DNA of 64,000 nt, taken from NCBI GenBank assembly GCA_016703645.1, contig JADJBR010000007.1:62001-126000 (forward strand), written 5' to 3'. Positions 35,937 through 44,926 of the stretch are shown piece after piece. A model generated the notes under the pieces. The model was given only the letters and a program-made list of their open reading frames with translations, did not search any database and was not told the DNA's origin. Positions within the stretch are counted from its first letter, which is position 1, and each line of letters starts with the position of its first letter. The DNA is from Zoogloea sp. (GTDB lineage Bacteria; Pseudomonadota; Gammaproteobacteria; Burkholderiales; Rhodocyclaceae). Both the position numbers and the translations under genes were made by a program.

Positions 35937-37445
35937 ATGAGCCCTATCTTGCGGGTGTCTTTGGCCATGGCTGCCGTACTGGCCTGGGTTGTTGCATGGT
36001 ATTCAGGTACCGCCCAGGAGGTGTTCTCCATCTGGTGGCGCTCCGAAACCTTTGCTCACGGACTTCTGGTGCTGCCGATCTCCGGCTGGCTGGTTTGGCG
36101 CAACAGGGATCGCCTGGTCGGACTGCAGATCGGGACTGCCCCGGTGATGGCCTTGCCGATCCTCGCAGCTGGCTTTGGCTGGTTGCTCGGCGAACTGGCC
36201 AGTGTCGCTTCCGTAACGCATGCGGCCCTGGCCTTCATCCTCGTCTTCAGCCTGGTAGGTGTGCTCGGTTTTCAACTTGCCCGCCCTCTGGCCTTTCCTA
36301 TTCTGTTCCTGCTTTTCGGGATTCCGATCGGGGAATTCCTGCTACCGGTGATGATGGATTACACCGCTGAGTTTACGGTCTCGGCACTCCGCCTTTCCGG
36401 TGTCCCTGTTTATCAGGAAGGGCTCCATTTTGTTGTTCCCAATGGGCGCTGGTCGGTGGTTGAGGCATGCAGCGGAGTTCGCTACCTGATGGCTTCCCTG
36501 ATGGTGGGTACCTTGTATGCTTACCTGAGTTATCGCTCGCTTCACCGGCGTCTGCTTTTCTTGGTTGCCGCAATTGTTGTTCCGATCATTGCTAATTGGT
36601 TGCGCGCCTACATGATCGTCATGCTGGGTTTCCTCAGCGACAATCGAATTGCTACGGGCGTTGACCATATTTTGTACGGATGGCTGTTCTTTGGCATTGT
36701 CATCGTGCTGATGTTCTGGATTGGGGGGCATTGGCGCGAGGATCTCGACCCGGAGGTGCCCCGACAACTGTCTCCGATGAAGGCGGGCGTGGCGCGGTCA
36801 GGTCTTGCCCGGCTCGTTCCCTTGGCGCTGGCCGTTGCCGCTGCACCACTGGTTTTGCATCATCTCGAAAGCTCCGAGGCACTGCATCCGGCCACGGCGT
36901 CGCCCATACCTGCGTTGGCCATCGCTGCACCCTGGAGTGGGCTTGCTGCTCCGTCCGTCAGTTTCAAGCCATCTTTCATGGGCTATCGGGAGGAAAGTCT
37001 TCGTCACTACGCAAATGGCAAGCAGGTCGTGTCGGTCTATGTGGCGAGCTATGCCGATCAGCAGCCCGGTCATGAATTGGTGCAGAGCCAGAACGCCCTG
37101 TTGCTGCCGAACGATCTGCACTGGAACCGTCTGGCTCAAAGTCGGGGGCCCGATTCCGGTGCCGGGCATTGGCTGGTGACCAGTATGGCAAGGGAGTCGG
37201 CCAGTGCGCTGGTGTGGTCGGGCTACTGGATAAATGGGCGTCTCGTTACCAATGATTACGTTGCCAAGTCATTGCTTGTGCTGGAGCGCTTGCAGGGTCA
37301 CCCGGACACCTCTGTCTTCGTCGCCGTTTGGGCGACAGCAGATGATCTGACAGCCGCAGCGTCGGCGCTCCAGGCCTTCCATCAGGCGAACGGGCCGGCG
37401 CTCCTCGACATGATTGCGAAGACCGTTCAGCCGGCCCCGAAATGA
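35937..37445 (+). CDS. xrtA: Exosortase A with fused C-terminal EpsI domain
   Basis: A 502-residue multi-spanning membrane transpeptidase, with eight or so helices in the first 300 residues. The catalytic triad is intact: Cys178 in VVEACSGVRYLM, Arg223 in NWLRAYMIVM and His244 in GVDHILYGW. Exosortase A cleaves PEP-CTERM tails of secreted proteins. The last 190 residues form an EpsI-type domain (AAPWSGL, SFMGYREESLRHYANG). ATG 35937 is chosen because AGGA lies at good spacing. Starts at 35877, 35892 and 35910 are possible but lack ribosome sites. Confidence 0.95.
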   Translation: MSPILRVSLAMAAVLAWVVAWYSGTAQEVFSIWWRSETFAHGLLVLPISGWLVWRNRDRLVGLQIGTAPVMALPILAAGFGWLLGELASVASVTHAALAFILVFSLVGVLGFQLARPLAFPILFLLFGIPIGEFLLPVMMDYTAEFTVSALRLSGVPVYQEGLHFVVPNGRWSVVEACSGVRYLMASLMVGTLYAYLSYRSLHRRLLFLVAAIVVPIIANWLRAYMIVMLGFLSDNRIATGVDHILYGWLFFGIVIVLMFWIGGHWREDLDPEVPRQLSPMKAGVARSGLARLVPLALAVAAAPLVLHHLESSEALHPATASPIPALAIAAPWSGLAAPSVSFKPSFMGYREESLRHYANGKQVVSVYVASYADQQPGHELVQSQNALLLPNDLHWNRLAQSRGPDSGAGHWLVTSMARESASALVWSGYWINGRLVTNDYVAKSLLVLERLQGHPDTSVFVAVWATADDLTAAASALQAFHQANGPALLDMIAKTVQPAPK

Positions 37446-38605
37446 GTGCTTCAGGCAAGGATGGACGTCTCCTCGTGATGCACGTGGTATTCAGCTTCGC
37501 CGTCGGTGGGCTGGAGAATGGTGTGGTCAATCTGATCAATCGTCTTGATGTGCGCCGCTTTCGGCACGTGGTCGTGGCTCTGACAAAATGTGACCCGGTG
37601 TTCTGCGCCCGAGTAAGCCGCCCGGATGTAGAATTTGTCGCATTGCACAAACCCCCCGGGCACAGCATCAGATTGTTTCCGGCGCTCTTTCGCCTGTTTC
37701 GCAAGTATCGCCCGGATGTTGTTCATACCCGCAATCTGGCTGCGCTTGAGACGACTCTGCCGGCCTGGTTGGCAGGCGTTCCCGTGCGGATTCACGGCGA
37801 GCACGGCTGGGACGTTACCGATCCGGACGGGACCAACCGGACCTATCGCCTGATCCGTCGCCTGCATCGTCCTTTTGTGACCCACTACATCGCGCTCTCC
37901 GGACATCTTGAGTCCTATCTGCGTGACGCCATCGGAGTTCCCGGAGGGCGCGTGACCCGGATCTGCAATGGTGTGGATCTGGAGCGGTTTGTGCCGCGAG
38001 GGCTGCAGAGGGCAGCGATTGCGGGATCTCCGTTCAACGATCCGAAGTTCTACGTCTTTGGCACGGTGGGGCGTCTGCAGGAGGTGAAGGACCAGATGAA
38101 TCTGCTTCGGGCCTTCGTCCTGCTCATTCGGTGTCAGCCTGAACTGGCTGCGCTCGCCAGGCTGATCCTCGTCGGTGAGGGGCCGCTTCGGAAAGTGCTT
38201 GAGGCAGAGATTTCCCGGGAGCGTGTCGATGGTCACGTCTGGTTGGCCGGTGAGCGGGGTGACGTGCCGAATGTCATGTCGGGGTTCGATTGTTTTGTGC
38301 TTCCCTCCAAAGCTGAGGGGATTTCCAACACCATCCTTGAGGCAATGGCGGCCGGCCTGCCGGTCGTTGCGACCGCGGTCGGTGGCAGTGGAGAGCTGGT
38401 CGAGAACGGGGTGACCGGAGTGCTGGTCCCTCCTCAGGATGCGGATTCGCTGGCCGGTGCACTTCAGCCTTACCTGATCCGGCGCGAACTCGCTGCCGAG
38501 CAGGGTAGGGCAGGACGCAAGCGCGTCGAAACGTTCTTCAGCATTGATGGCATGGTGGGGCAGTACGCAGGTTTGTATCAATCCCTGTCGGGACTTTCAA
38601 ATTGA
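37442..38605 (+). CDS. XrtA-system glycosyltransferase (TIGR03088 type, GT-B)
   Basis: A 387-residue family-4 glycosyltransferase: N-terminal VVFSFAVGGLENGVVNLINR, IHGEHGWDV near 119, VGRLQEVKDQMNLLRAF near 205 and the C-terminal donor-site E-x7-E motif in PSKAEGISNTILEAMAAGLPV near 290. The family is specific to exosortase A loci. ATGA overlap with xrtA couples the two. Donor and acceptor sugars cannot be told from sequence. Confidence 0.93.
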   Translation: MSASGKDGRLLVMHVVFSFAVGGLENGVVNLINRLDVRRFRHVVVALTKCDPVFCARVSRPDVEFVALHKPPGHSIRLFPALFRLFRKYRPDVVHTRNLAALETTLPAWLAGVPVRIHGEHGWDVTDPDGTNRTYRLIRRLHRPFVTHYIALSGHLESYLRDAIGVPGGRVTRICNGVDLERFVPRGLQRAAIAGSPFNDPKFYVFGTVGRLQEVKDQMNLLRAFVLLIRCQPELAALARLILVGEGPLRKVLEAEISRERVDGHVWLAGERGDVPNVMSGFDCFVLPSKAEGISNTILEAMAAGLPVVATAVGGSGELVENGVTGVLVPPQDADSLAGALQPYLIRRELAAEQGRAGRKRVETFFSIDGMVGQYAGLYQSLSGLSN

Positions 38606-38619
38606 CTTGCCCGGGCAAG
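38606..38619. other. 14-base perfect palindrome after the glycosyltransferase stop
   Basis: CTTGCCCGGGCAAG follows the stop codon directly. As RNA it makes a 5-bp stem with a CCGG loop. It is too weak for a terminator and lies 24 bases before the amidotransferase start. Confidence 0.4.
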
Positions 38620-38643
38620 ACGACGGAATAAGGGTTAGCAACT

Positions 38644-40569
38644 ATGTGCGGCATTGCCGGACTTTTCGATACACGAGCGAAACAGACCTTCCCGCGCGAA
38701 CTCATGCAGCGCATGAACGACATCCAGCTTCACCGTGGGCCGGATGAGAGCGGATATCACTTTGAGCCGGGGGTCGCGCTGGCGCACCGGCGTCTTTCCA
38801 TCATCGACATTTCAAGCGGGCAGCAGCCCCTGTTCAACGAAGATGAGTCGGTGGTTGTGGTCTTCAACGGAGAGATCTACAACTTCCAGGAGCTGATTCC
38901 AGAACTCACGGCCCTTGGCCATCGCTTCCACACCCGCAGCGACACCGAAGTGATTGTGCATGCCTGGGAGTCCTGGGGGGAGGCATGCGTGGAGCGCTTC
39001 CGCGGCATGTTTGCGTTCGCCCTGTGGGATCGCAACCGCCAGACGTTCTTCATGGCCCGCGACCGGATGGGCGTCAAGCCCATGTATTACGCGATTCTGG
39101 ACGACGGCACCCTGATGTTCGGATCCGAGCTGAAGGTGCTGATGCAGCATCCTGGCCTTGACCGAAGCATGGACCCCCTGGCGGTCGAAGAGTACTTTGC
39201 TCTTGGCTATGTGGCTGAGCCACGTACCATCTTTTCGGGTGCCCGCAAGCTTGAGCCCGGCTTCTCCCTGTGCATTCGTCACGGCCAGCCCGTCCCGGAG
39301 CCCAAGCCCTACTGGGACGTGCGTTTCACCCTCGACAATAAGGTGTCCCTGGCCGACGCTCAGGCTGAAATGGTCGAGCGCCTGCGCGAGTCGGTGCGTC
39401 TGCGCATGGTCGCCGAGGTTCCCCTGGGGGCTTTTCTGTCTGGCGGAGTGGATTCCAGTGCCGTGGTGGCGACCATGGCCGGCCTGTCTTCAGAGCCCGT
39501 CAATACCTGTTCCATCGCCTTTGACGATCCGGCCTTCAACGAGTCGGCGTTTGCCCAGATGGTGGCCGACCGTTACAAGACCAATCATCGGGTTGAAACC
39601 GTTCAGTCCGATGACTTCGATCTGATCGATACGCTGGCGGCCCTGTATGACGAGCCCTACGCCGACAGTTCGGCGATTCCCACCTACCGGGTGTGCCAGC
39701 TTGCCCGCAAGCACGTGACCGTGGCTCTGTCGGGTGACGGGGGGGATGAGAACATGGGGGGCTACCGCCGCTATCGCTTCCACATGATGGAAGAGAAAAT
39801 GCGCGGCGCTCTTCCCTTGGGGGTGCGCAAGCCGGTGTTCGGACTGCTCGGGCAGGTCTATCCAAAGGCTGATTGGGCGCCGCGGGTTTTTCGTGCGAAG
39901 ACGACCTTTCAGGCGCTCGGCCGGGATTCGGTCGAGGCGTACTTTCACTCCGTCTCGATCCTGCGGGGGGATATGCGTACGCAGCTGTTCTCGCCGGATT
40001 TTCAACGCCGTCTGGCGGGCTACAATGCGCTGGAGGTATTTCGGCGCCATGCCGCGAACGCGGGTACCGACGATCCGTTGGCGCTCATCCAGTATCTGGA
40101 CATCAAGACCTACCTGGTGGGCGACATCAACACCAAGGTGGACCGGGCGAGCATGGCCCATTCGCTGGAAGTCCGGGAGCCCCTCATGGACCATCCCCTG
40201 GTCGAATGGCTGGCCAGCCTTCCGAGCACCCACAAGATCCAGGGCCAGGAAGGCAAGTACCTGTTCAAGAAGGCGATGGAGCCCATGCTGCCGAATGATG
40301 TGCTCTATCGCCCCAAGATGGGGTTTGCCGTGCCGCTGGCCAACTGGTTCCGTGGCCCCCTCAGGGAAAGGGTGCGTAGCGCCCTGACCGGAGAGATCCT
40401 GGCGGCGACCGGCATGTTCAATCCGGCGTATCTCAGGCATCTCGTGGACGCCCATCAGAATGGAAGCCGTGATTACAGTGCGCCGCTGTGGACACTGCTG
40501 ATGTTTGAGGCTTTCCTGCGCAATTGTCAGGCCGTCACGGGCAGCGTTCCGGCAATGAGGGCGGCTTGA
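38644..40569 (+). CDS. XrtA-system amidotransferase, asparagine-synthase-like (copy 1)
   Basis: A 641-residue protein: N-terminal Ntn glutaminase with nucleophile Cys2 (MCGIAGLFDT), RLSIIDISSGQQP, NGEIYNF, and a C-terminal synthetase domain with the PP-loop FLSGGVDSSAVVAT near 262. This is the TIGR03108 type linked to exosortase A. It probably amidates a sugar carboxylate or related intermediate using glutamine and ATP. A real asparagine synthetase role is less likely given the locus. Stop and next start overlap (TGATG). Confidence 0.93.
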   Translation: MCGIAGLFDTRAKQTFPRELMQRMNDIQLHRGPDESGYHFEPGVALAHRRLSIIDISSGQQPLFNEDESVVVVFNGEIYNFQELIPELTALGHRFHTRSDTEVIVHAWESWGEACVERFRGMFAFALWDRNRQTFFMARDRMGVKPMYYAILDDGTLMFGSELKVLMQHPGLDRSMDPLAVEEYFALGYVAEPRTIFSGARKLEPGFSLCIRHGQPVPEPKPYWDVRFTLDNKVSLADAQAEMVERLRESVRLRMVAEVPLGAFLSGGVDSSAVVATMAGLSSEPVNTCSIAFDDPAFNESAFAQMVADRYKTNHRVETVQSDDFDLIDTLAALYDEPYADSSAIPTYRVCQLARKHVTVALSGDGGDENMGGYRRYRFHMMEEKMRGALPLGVRKPVFGLLGQVYPKADWAPRVFRAKTTFQALGRDSVEAYFHSVSILRGDMRTQLFSPDFQRRLAGYNALEVFRRHAANAGTDDPLALIQYLDIKTYLVGDINTKVDRASMAHSLEVREPLMDHPLVEWLASLPSTHKIQGQEGKYLFKKAMEPMLPNDVLYRPKMGFAVPLANWFRGPLRERVRSALTGEILAATGMFNPAYLRHLVDAHQNGSRDYSAPLWTLLMFEAFLRNCQAVTGSVPAMRAA

Positions 40570-41774
40570 TGCGTATTCTCCACGTTCTCGATCACTCCCT
40601 GCCCTTGCATAGCGGCTACGCCTTCCGCACTGTTTCTATCCTGCGGGAACAGCGCCGCCTGGGCTGGGAGACCTATCATCTGACCACGCCCAAGCAGGGC
40701 GCGGGTGACGCCCTTGAGCAGGAGGTGGATGGCTGGCATTTCCATCGCACCCCGAGCGATGGCCAAGAAGGGCTACTGGCCCAGATGCAGCTGACGGCCC
40801 GTCGGCTGGACGAGCTCGTCATGCAACTCCGGCCGGATGTCATTCATCCCCATTCCCCGGTGCTCAACGCCTTGCCGGCCCTTTGGGTGGGGCGCAAGCA
40901 CCGGATACCTGTGGTCTATGAGATGCGGGCTTCCTGGGAGGATGCAGCGGTCGATCACGGCACGACTACGGAGGGAAGCCTGCGTTACCGTATTTCCAGG
41001 GCACTGGAGAGCTTCGCCCTTCGGCGAGCCGATCAGGTCACGACGATCTGCGAAGGCCTGCGGGGCGACATTCGGAGCCGGGGTGTGCCGGACAGCAAGA
41101 TCACGGTGATTCCGAACGCGGTGGATGTGGCAACCTTCACATTCGGTGCCGAGCCCGACCCGTCCTATCAGGCCCGGCTCGGCGTGACCGGAAAGACCGT
41201 GCTGGGCTTTGCCGGCTCGTTCTACGGGTACGAGGGGCTGGATCTGCTGATTGATGCGGCCCACAGGCTGGTTGGCAAGTATCCCGATCTGCGGGTCTTG
41301 CTTGTGGGGGGCGGTCCGCAGGAGGCCAGCCTGAAGGCCCAGGTCGCCCGCTTGGGGCTGGATGACCGGGTGATCTTCACCGGTCGGGTTCCCCATTCCG
41401 AGATCCAGCGCTACTACGAGTTGATCGATGTGCTGGCTTATCCGCGCATCCCGATCAGGCTGACCGAACTTGTGACGCCACTCAAGCCGCTTGAGGCCAT
41501 GGCGCAGGGCAGGATGTTCGTCGCGTCCGATGTCGGCGGTCATCGCGAGCTGATCCGTGATGGTGAGACAGGTTTTCTCTGCAAGGCCGGCAGCGTCGAT
41601 GCCTTGGCCACGTCGATAGACGATGTTCTCGCGAAGCGCGAGGACTGGCCCCGCATCAGGATGCAGGCACGCCACTTTGTGGAGGTGGATCGGACCTGGG
41701 CGAACAGCATTTCCCGCTATCGGGGTGTGTATGAGCGGGCGCTTGCCACTTACGGCCGAATCGTCAAACTTTGA
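40569..41774 (+). CDS. XrtA-system glycosyltransferase (TIGR04063 type)
   Basis: A 401-residue GT-B glycosyltransferase starting MRILHVLDHSLPLHSGYAFR. YEMRASWEDAAVDHG near 124, GFAGSFYGYEGLDLLIDAA near 215 and the donor-binding PLKPLEAMAQGRMFVASDVG near 310 are typical. Its family is restricted to exosortase A loci. ATG 40569 overlaps the previous stop by one base; TTG 40566 is less likely. Confidence 0.93.
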   Translation: MRILHVLDHSLPLHSGYAFRTVSILREQRRLGWETYHLTTPKQGAGDALEQEVDGWHFHRTPSDGQEGLLAQMQLTARRLDELVMQLRPDVIHPHSPVLNALPALWVGRKHRIPVVYEMRASWEDAAVDHGTTTEGSLRYRISRALESFALRRADQVTTICEGLRGDIRSRGVPDSKITVIPNAVDVATFTFGAEPDPSYQARLGVTGKTVLGFAGSFYGYEGLDLLIDAAHRLVGKYPDLRVLLVGGGPQEASLKAQVARLGLDDRVIFTGRVPHSEIQRYYELIDVLAYPRIPIRLTELVTPLKPLEAMAQGRMFVASDVGGHRELIRDGETGFLCKAGSVDALATSIDDVLAKREDWPRIRMQARHFVEVDRTWANSISRYRGVYERALATYGRIVKL

Positions 41775-41783
41775 GGTGGCATT

Positions 41784-43712
41784 GTGTGTGGAATTCACGG
41801 GATTTACCGATTTGACGGGCAGCGGGTTGAGCCTGCAATGCTCACCGCCATGGGCGACCGGACCGTCCACCGGGGGCCGGACGATGAAGGTCAGTACGTT
41901 GAAGGCCCCTGCGGAATCGCGATGCGCAGGCTGTCCATCATCGACCTGGCGGGGGGGCACCAGCCAATCTCCAACGCCGATGACAGTGTGTGGATTGTCT
42001 GTAATGGCGAGATCTACAATTTTCGGGAGCTGCGGGCCGAACTGCAGGGGATGGGCTTCACGTTCAAGACCGGCTCCGACAGCGAGGTGTTGCTCCATGC
42101 CTACGATGCCTTTGGCGATGATTTCGTTCTTCGCCTCAATGGCATGTTCGACTTTGCCCTTTGGGACCGTCGCCGTCGCCGGCTCCTGATTGGTCGTGAC
42201 CGGATCGGTGTAAAGCCGCTCTACGTGCTCCAGGATGCCCATCGCCTGGCGTTTGCCACCGAGGCAAAGGCCTTGCTTGCCTTGCCCGGGGTGAGCGTCG
42301 AGCTGGATACGGCTCAACTTCCCGGCTATCTCCATCTTGGTTATGTGGCCGCGCCGGGCTCGATGTTCAAGGGAATTCGCAAATTGCCTCCCGCAACGCT
42401 GCTCTCCATCGAGAATGGCGAAGTAAAGGAATGGCGTTACTGGCGCCTGCCGGCGGGGATTGATCGTTCGTTGTCGGAGGCCGAATGGCGGGAGCGGGTA
42501 CGTGCGCGGATTGAAGAGTCGGTGCGCATGCAGATGGTCAGCGATGTTCCGATTGGTGCCTTCCTTTCGGGCGGCGTTGATTCCAGTGCAGTCGTCGGGC
42601 TGATGGCCCGCCATTCGGACCAGCCCATCCGCACCTATGCCATCGGGTTCGAGGGCGGCGAGGCGGAAACCCTCTACAACGAGTTGCCTTACGCTCGGCA
42701 GGTTTCACGGCTTTTTGGCACGGAGCACCATGAAATTGTGGTCAAGCCGGATGTCGTGGACCTGTTGCCGAAGCTTTTGTGGCACATGGATGAGCCGATT
42801 GCCGATACGGCATTCATCACGACCTTTCTGGTCTCGGAATTCGCACGCAAGGATGTGAAAGTGATCCTCTCCGGCGTGGGTGGAGATGAGCTGTTCGGAG
42901 GTTATCGGCGTTACCTGGGTGGGCACTACGCCCAGCGTTTCCAGCAGCTCCCTGGTGTCGTTCGAGGATTGATGTCCAGCGTGGCGCGACGCCTGCCTAG
43001 TGATCGGCATTCCGGCCTGCTGAACACCCTGCGATTGGCAAAGGGTTTCATCGCCACGGCCGAGATGAGCCCTGATGAGCGTTATCGCAGCTACCTCCAG
43101 GTCCTGGGCCGTGAAACAGTGAACAGCCTGTTGTGCGCACCTTCGACAGCATTTGCCGCGGATTCCCTCACGCAGGCCTTCGCGGCGGCGGGGAGCCAGG
43201 ATGACTTGAACCGCATGTTTGCCGTGGATGCAGAAACACAACTGCCTGACGATCTGCTGTTGCTGACCGACAAGATGAGCATGGCGGTGTCCCTGGAGTG
43301 TCGGGTTCCCTTGCTCGATCACGAGCTTGTGGAGCTTGCCGCTGCCATGCCGGCTTCGATCAAGGTCAAGGGTGGGCGCCTCAAGCACCTGATGAAGGAC
43401 TCCCTCAGCGATCTCCTGCCCGCTGACATCCTGGATCGCAAGAAACGCGGCTTTGGTACGCCGATGGGGGCTTGGCTCAAGCGCGAACTTGCTCCTGTCC
43501 TCAAGGAACTGCTATCGCCCCGGGTCGTGGCGCAACGGGGCCTGTTCCGCCATGACGTGATAGCGGGGCTGATGAACGATCATGAAGCCAACCGCAGTGA
43601 TGGTACGGATGCGCTGCTGTCCTTGATGAATCTTGAAATCTGGAGCCGTATCTATCTCGACCGACGTGAGCCCGGCGATGTTGCCGCCGAGCTGAAGAGC
43701 TACATTCAATGA
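41784..43712 (+). CDS. Asparagine-synthase-like amidotransferase (copy 2)
   Basis: A 642-residue paralogue of the amidotransferase at 38644: Cys2 nucleophile (MCGIHGIYRF), RRLSIIDLAGGHQPISNAD, and the PP-loop FLSGGVDSSAVVGL near 256. The GTG start directly precedes the Cys codon, so Cys2 becomes N-terminal after Met removal. The two copies differ throughout, so they are not a recent duplication and probably act on different substrates. ATGA overlap with the next glycosyltransferase. Confidence 0.92.
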   Translation: MCGIHGIYRFDGQRVEPAMLTAMGDRTVHRGPDDEGQYVEGPCGIAMRRLSIIDLAGGHQPISNADDSVWIVCNGEIYNFRELRAELQGMGFTFKTGSDSEVLLHAYDAFGDDFVLRLNGMFDFALWDRRRRRLLIGRDRIGVKPLYVLQDAHRLAFATEAKALLALPGVSVELDTAQLPGYLHLGYVAAPGSMFKGIRKLPPATLLSIENGEVKEWRYWRLPAGIDRSLSEAEWRERVRARIEESVRMQMVSDVPIGAFLSGGVDSSAVVGLMARHSDQPIRTYAIGFEGGEAETLYNELPYARQVSRLFGTEHHEIVVKPDVVDLLPKLLWHMDEPIADTAFITTFLVSEFARKDVKVILSGVGGDELFGGYRRYLGGHYAQRFQQLPGVVRGLMSSVARRLPSDRHSGLLNTLRLAKGFIATAEMSPDERYRSYLQVLGRETVNSLLCAPSTAFAADSLTQAFAAAGSQDDLNRMFAVDAETQLPDDLLLLTDKMSMAVSLECRVPLLDHELVELAAAMPASIKVKGGRLKHLMKDSLSDLLPADILDRKKRGFGTPMGAWLKRELAPVLKELLSPRVVAQRGLFRHDVIAGLMNDHEANRSDGTDALLSLMNLEIWSRIYLDRREPGDVAAELKSYIQ

Positions 43713-44926
43713 ACATCCTTTACGTTTGTCACCGTTTTCCGTATCCACCCAAGCGGGGAGGGAAGATCCGTCCCTTCAACATGGTTCGCCACCTCAGCAG
43801 CAACGGGCACCAGGTTACAGTCTGTTCCCTGGCCCGTTCCGAGGCGGAGGCGGAGGAGGGGCGGGGGATCGCCCCCCATTGCGCAGGCTTTGAAATGGGA
43901 ATGGTGAGCAACCCGGTCCAGGTCTTGCGGATGGTCGCCCGCCTGCCGTCGCTGACGCCATCGTCCATGGGGTTTTTCTATTGCCCGGACCTGCAGCAGA
44001 AGGTCAACCAGTTGCTGTCGAGCCGGAAGTGGGATCTGATCTTTGTGCACTGCTCATCGGTCGCCCAGTACGTTGCCCATGTGCGCGACGTCCCCAAGAT
44101 ACTGGACTACGGCGACATGGACTCCCAGAAATGGCTTGAGTACGCGAATTACAAGCCCTGGCCCTTGTCGTGGGGCTATCGTCTTGAAGGGCTCAAGATG
44201 CTTGCGGCCGAGAAGCGACTGGCCCGAAGCTTCGATATGGGTACGGCAACAACCCGGGCCGAATGGGAAACGCTTGAGAGCTATGGCACAGGGCTGGTTT
44301 CCGACTGGTTCCCGAACGGTGTCGATGCCCAGTTTTTCTGTCCGGATGAGACTGTGTCATATGATCGCGACACGATCAGTTTCATCGGGCGGATGGATTA
44401 CTACCCGAACCAGGAGTGCATGTTCCGTTTTTGTCGGGACGTCTGGCCACGGCTGAAGGCCGTTCGCCCGAGTCTGAAGCTGCTGATCGTCGGTGCTGAT
44501 CCATCGCCGGCGGTGTGGAAGCTCGCTGAGCTGGATGGCGTGACCGTGACCGGTTCGGTGCCGGATGTCCGCCCTCACGTGCGCGCCTCGGCGCTGATGG
44601 TTGCCCCCCTCAATATTGCCCGCGGTACCCAGAACAAGATCCTTGAGGCGATGGCCATGGGTGTGCCGGTCGTCACGAGCCGCGTTGCGGCGGGCGGCGT
44701 CGATGCGGAATCCGAGAAGCATTTCCTCGTCGCGGAAACTCCCGACGACTATGCTCGGCAAATTCTTCGGGTGTGCTCCGATGACGACGAGCGCAGGCGT
44801 CTTGCAGACGCAGGGCGGGCGCGCATGCTGAGCAACCATGCCTGGCCTCGCTCAATGGACCGGCTGGACAAGATCATCACTCGCTGCATTCAACAGTTTC
44901 ACGAGAACAAGGGACAACAAACATGA
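43709..44926 (+). CDS. XrtA-system glycosyltransferase (TIGR03087 type)
   Basis: A 405-residue GT-B glycosyltransferase beginning MNILYVCHRFPYPPKRGGKI. VSDWFPNGVDAQFF near 195, FIGRMDYYPNQECMFRF near 225, and PLNIARGTQNKILEAMAMG near 300 fit the exosortase-linked stp1 group. The stop overlaps the dehydrogenase start. Sugar specificity is unknown. Confidence 0.93.
   Translation: MNILYVCHRFPYPPKRGGKIRPFNMVRHLSSNGHQVTVCSLARSEAEAEEGRGIAPHCAGFEMGMVSNPVQVLRMVARLPSLTPSSMGFFYCPDLQQKVNQLLSSRKWDLIFVHCSSVAQYVAHVRDVPKILDYGDMDSQKWLEYANYKPWPLSWGYRLEGLKMLAAEKRLARSFDMGTATTRAEWETLESYGTGLVSDWFPNGVDAQFFCPDETVSYDRDTISFIGRMDYYPNQECMFRFCRDVWPRLKAVRPSLKLLIVGADPSPAVWKLAELDGVTVTGSVPDVRPHVRASALMVAPLNIARGTQNKILEAMAMGVPVVTSRVAAGGVDAESEKHFLVAETPDDYARQILRVCSDDDERRRLADAGRARMLSNHAWPRSMDRLDKIITRCIQQFHENKGQQT

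Noticed and set aside
40773-42614. Minus-strand open frame (613 codons) opposite the glycosyltransferase and amidotransferase genes
   Set aside because: It has low-complexity composition and no ribosome site, and it spans two coupled genes on the other strand.
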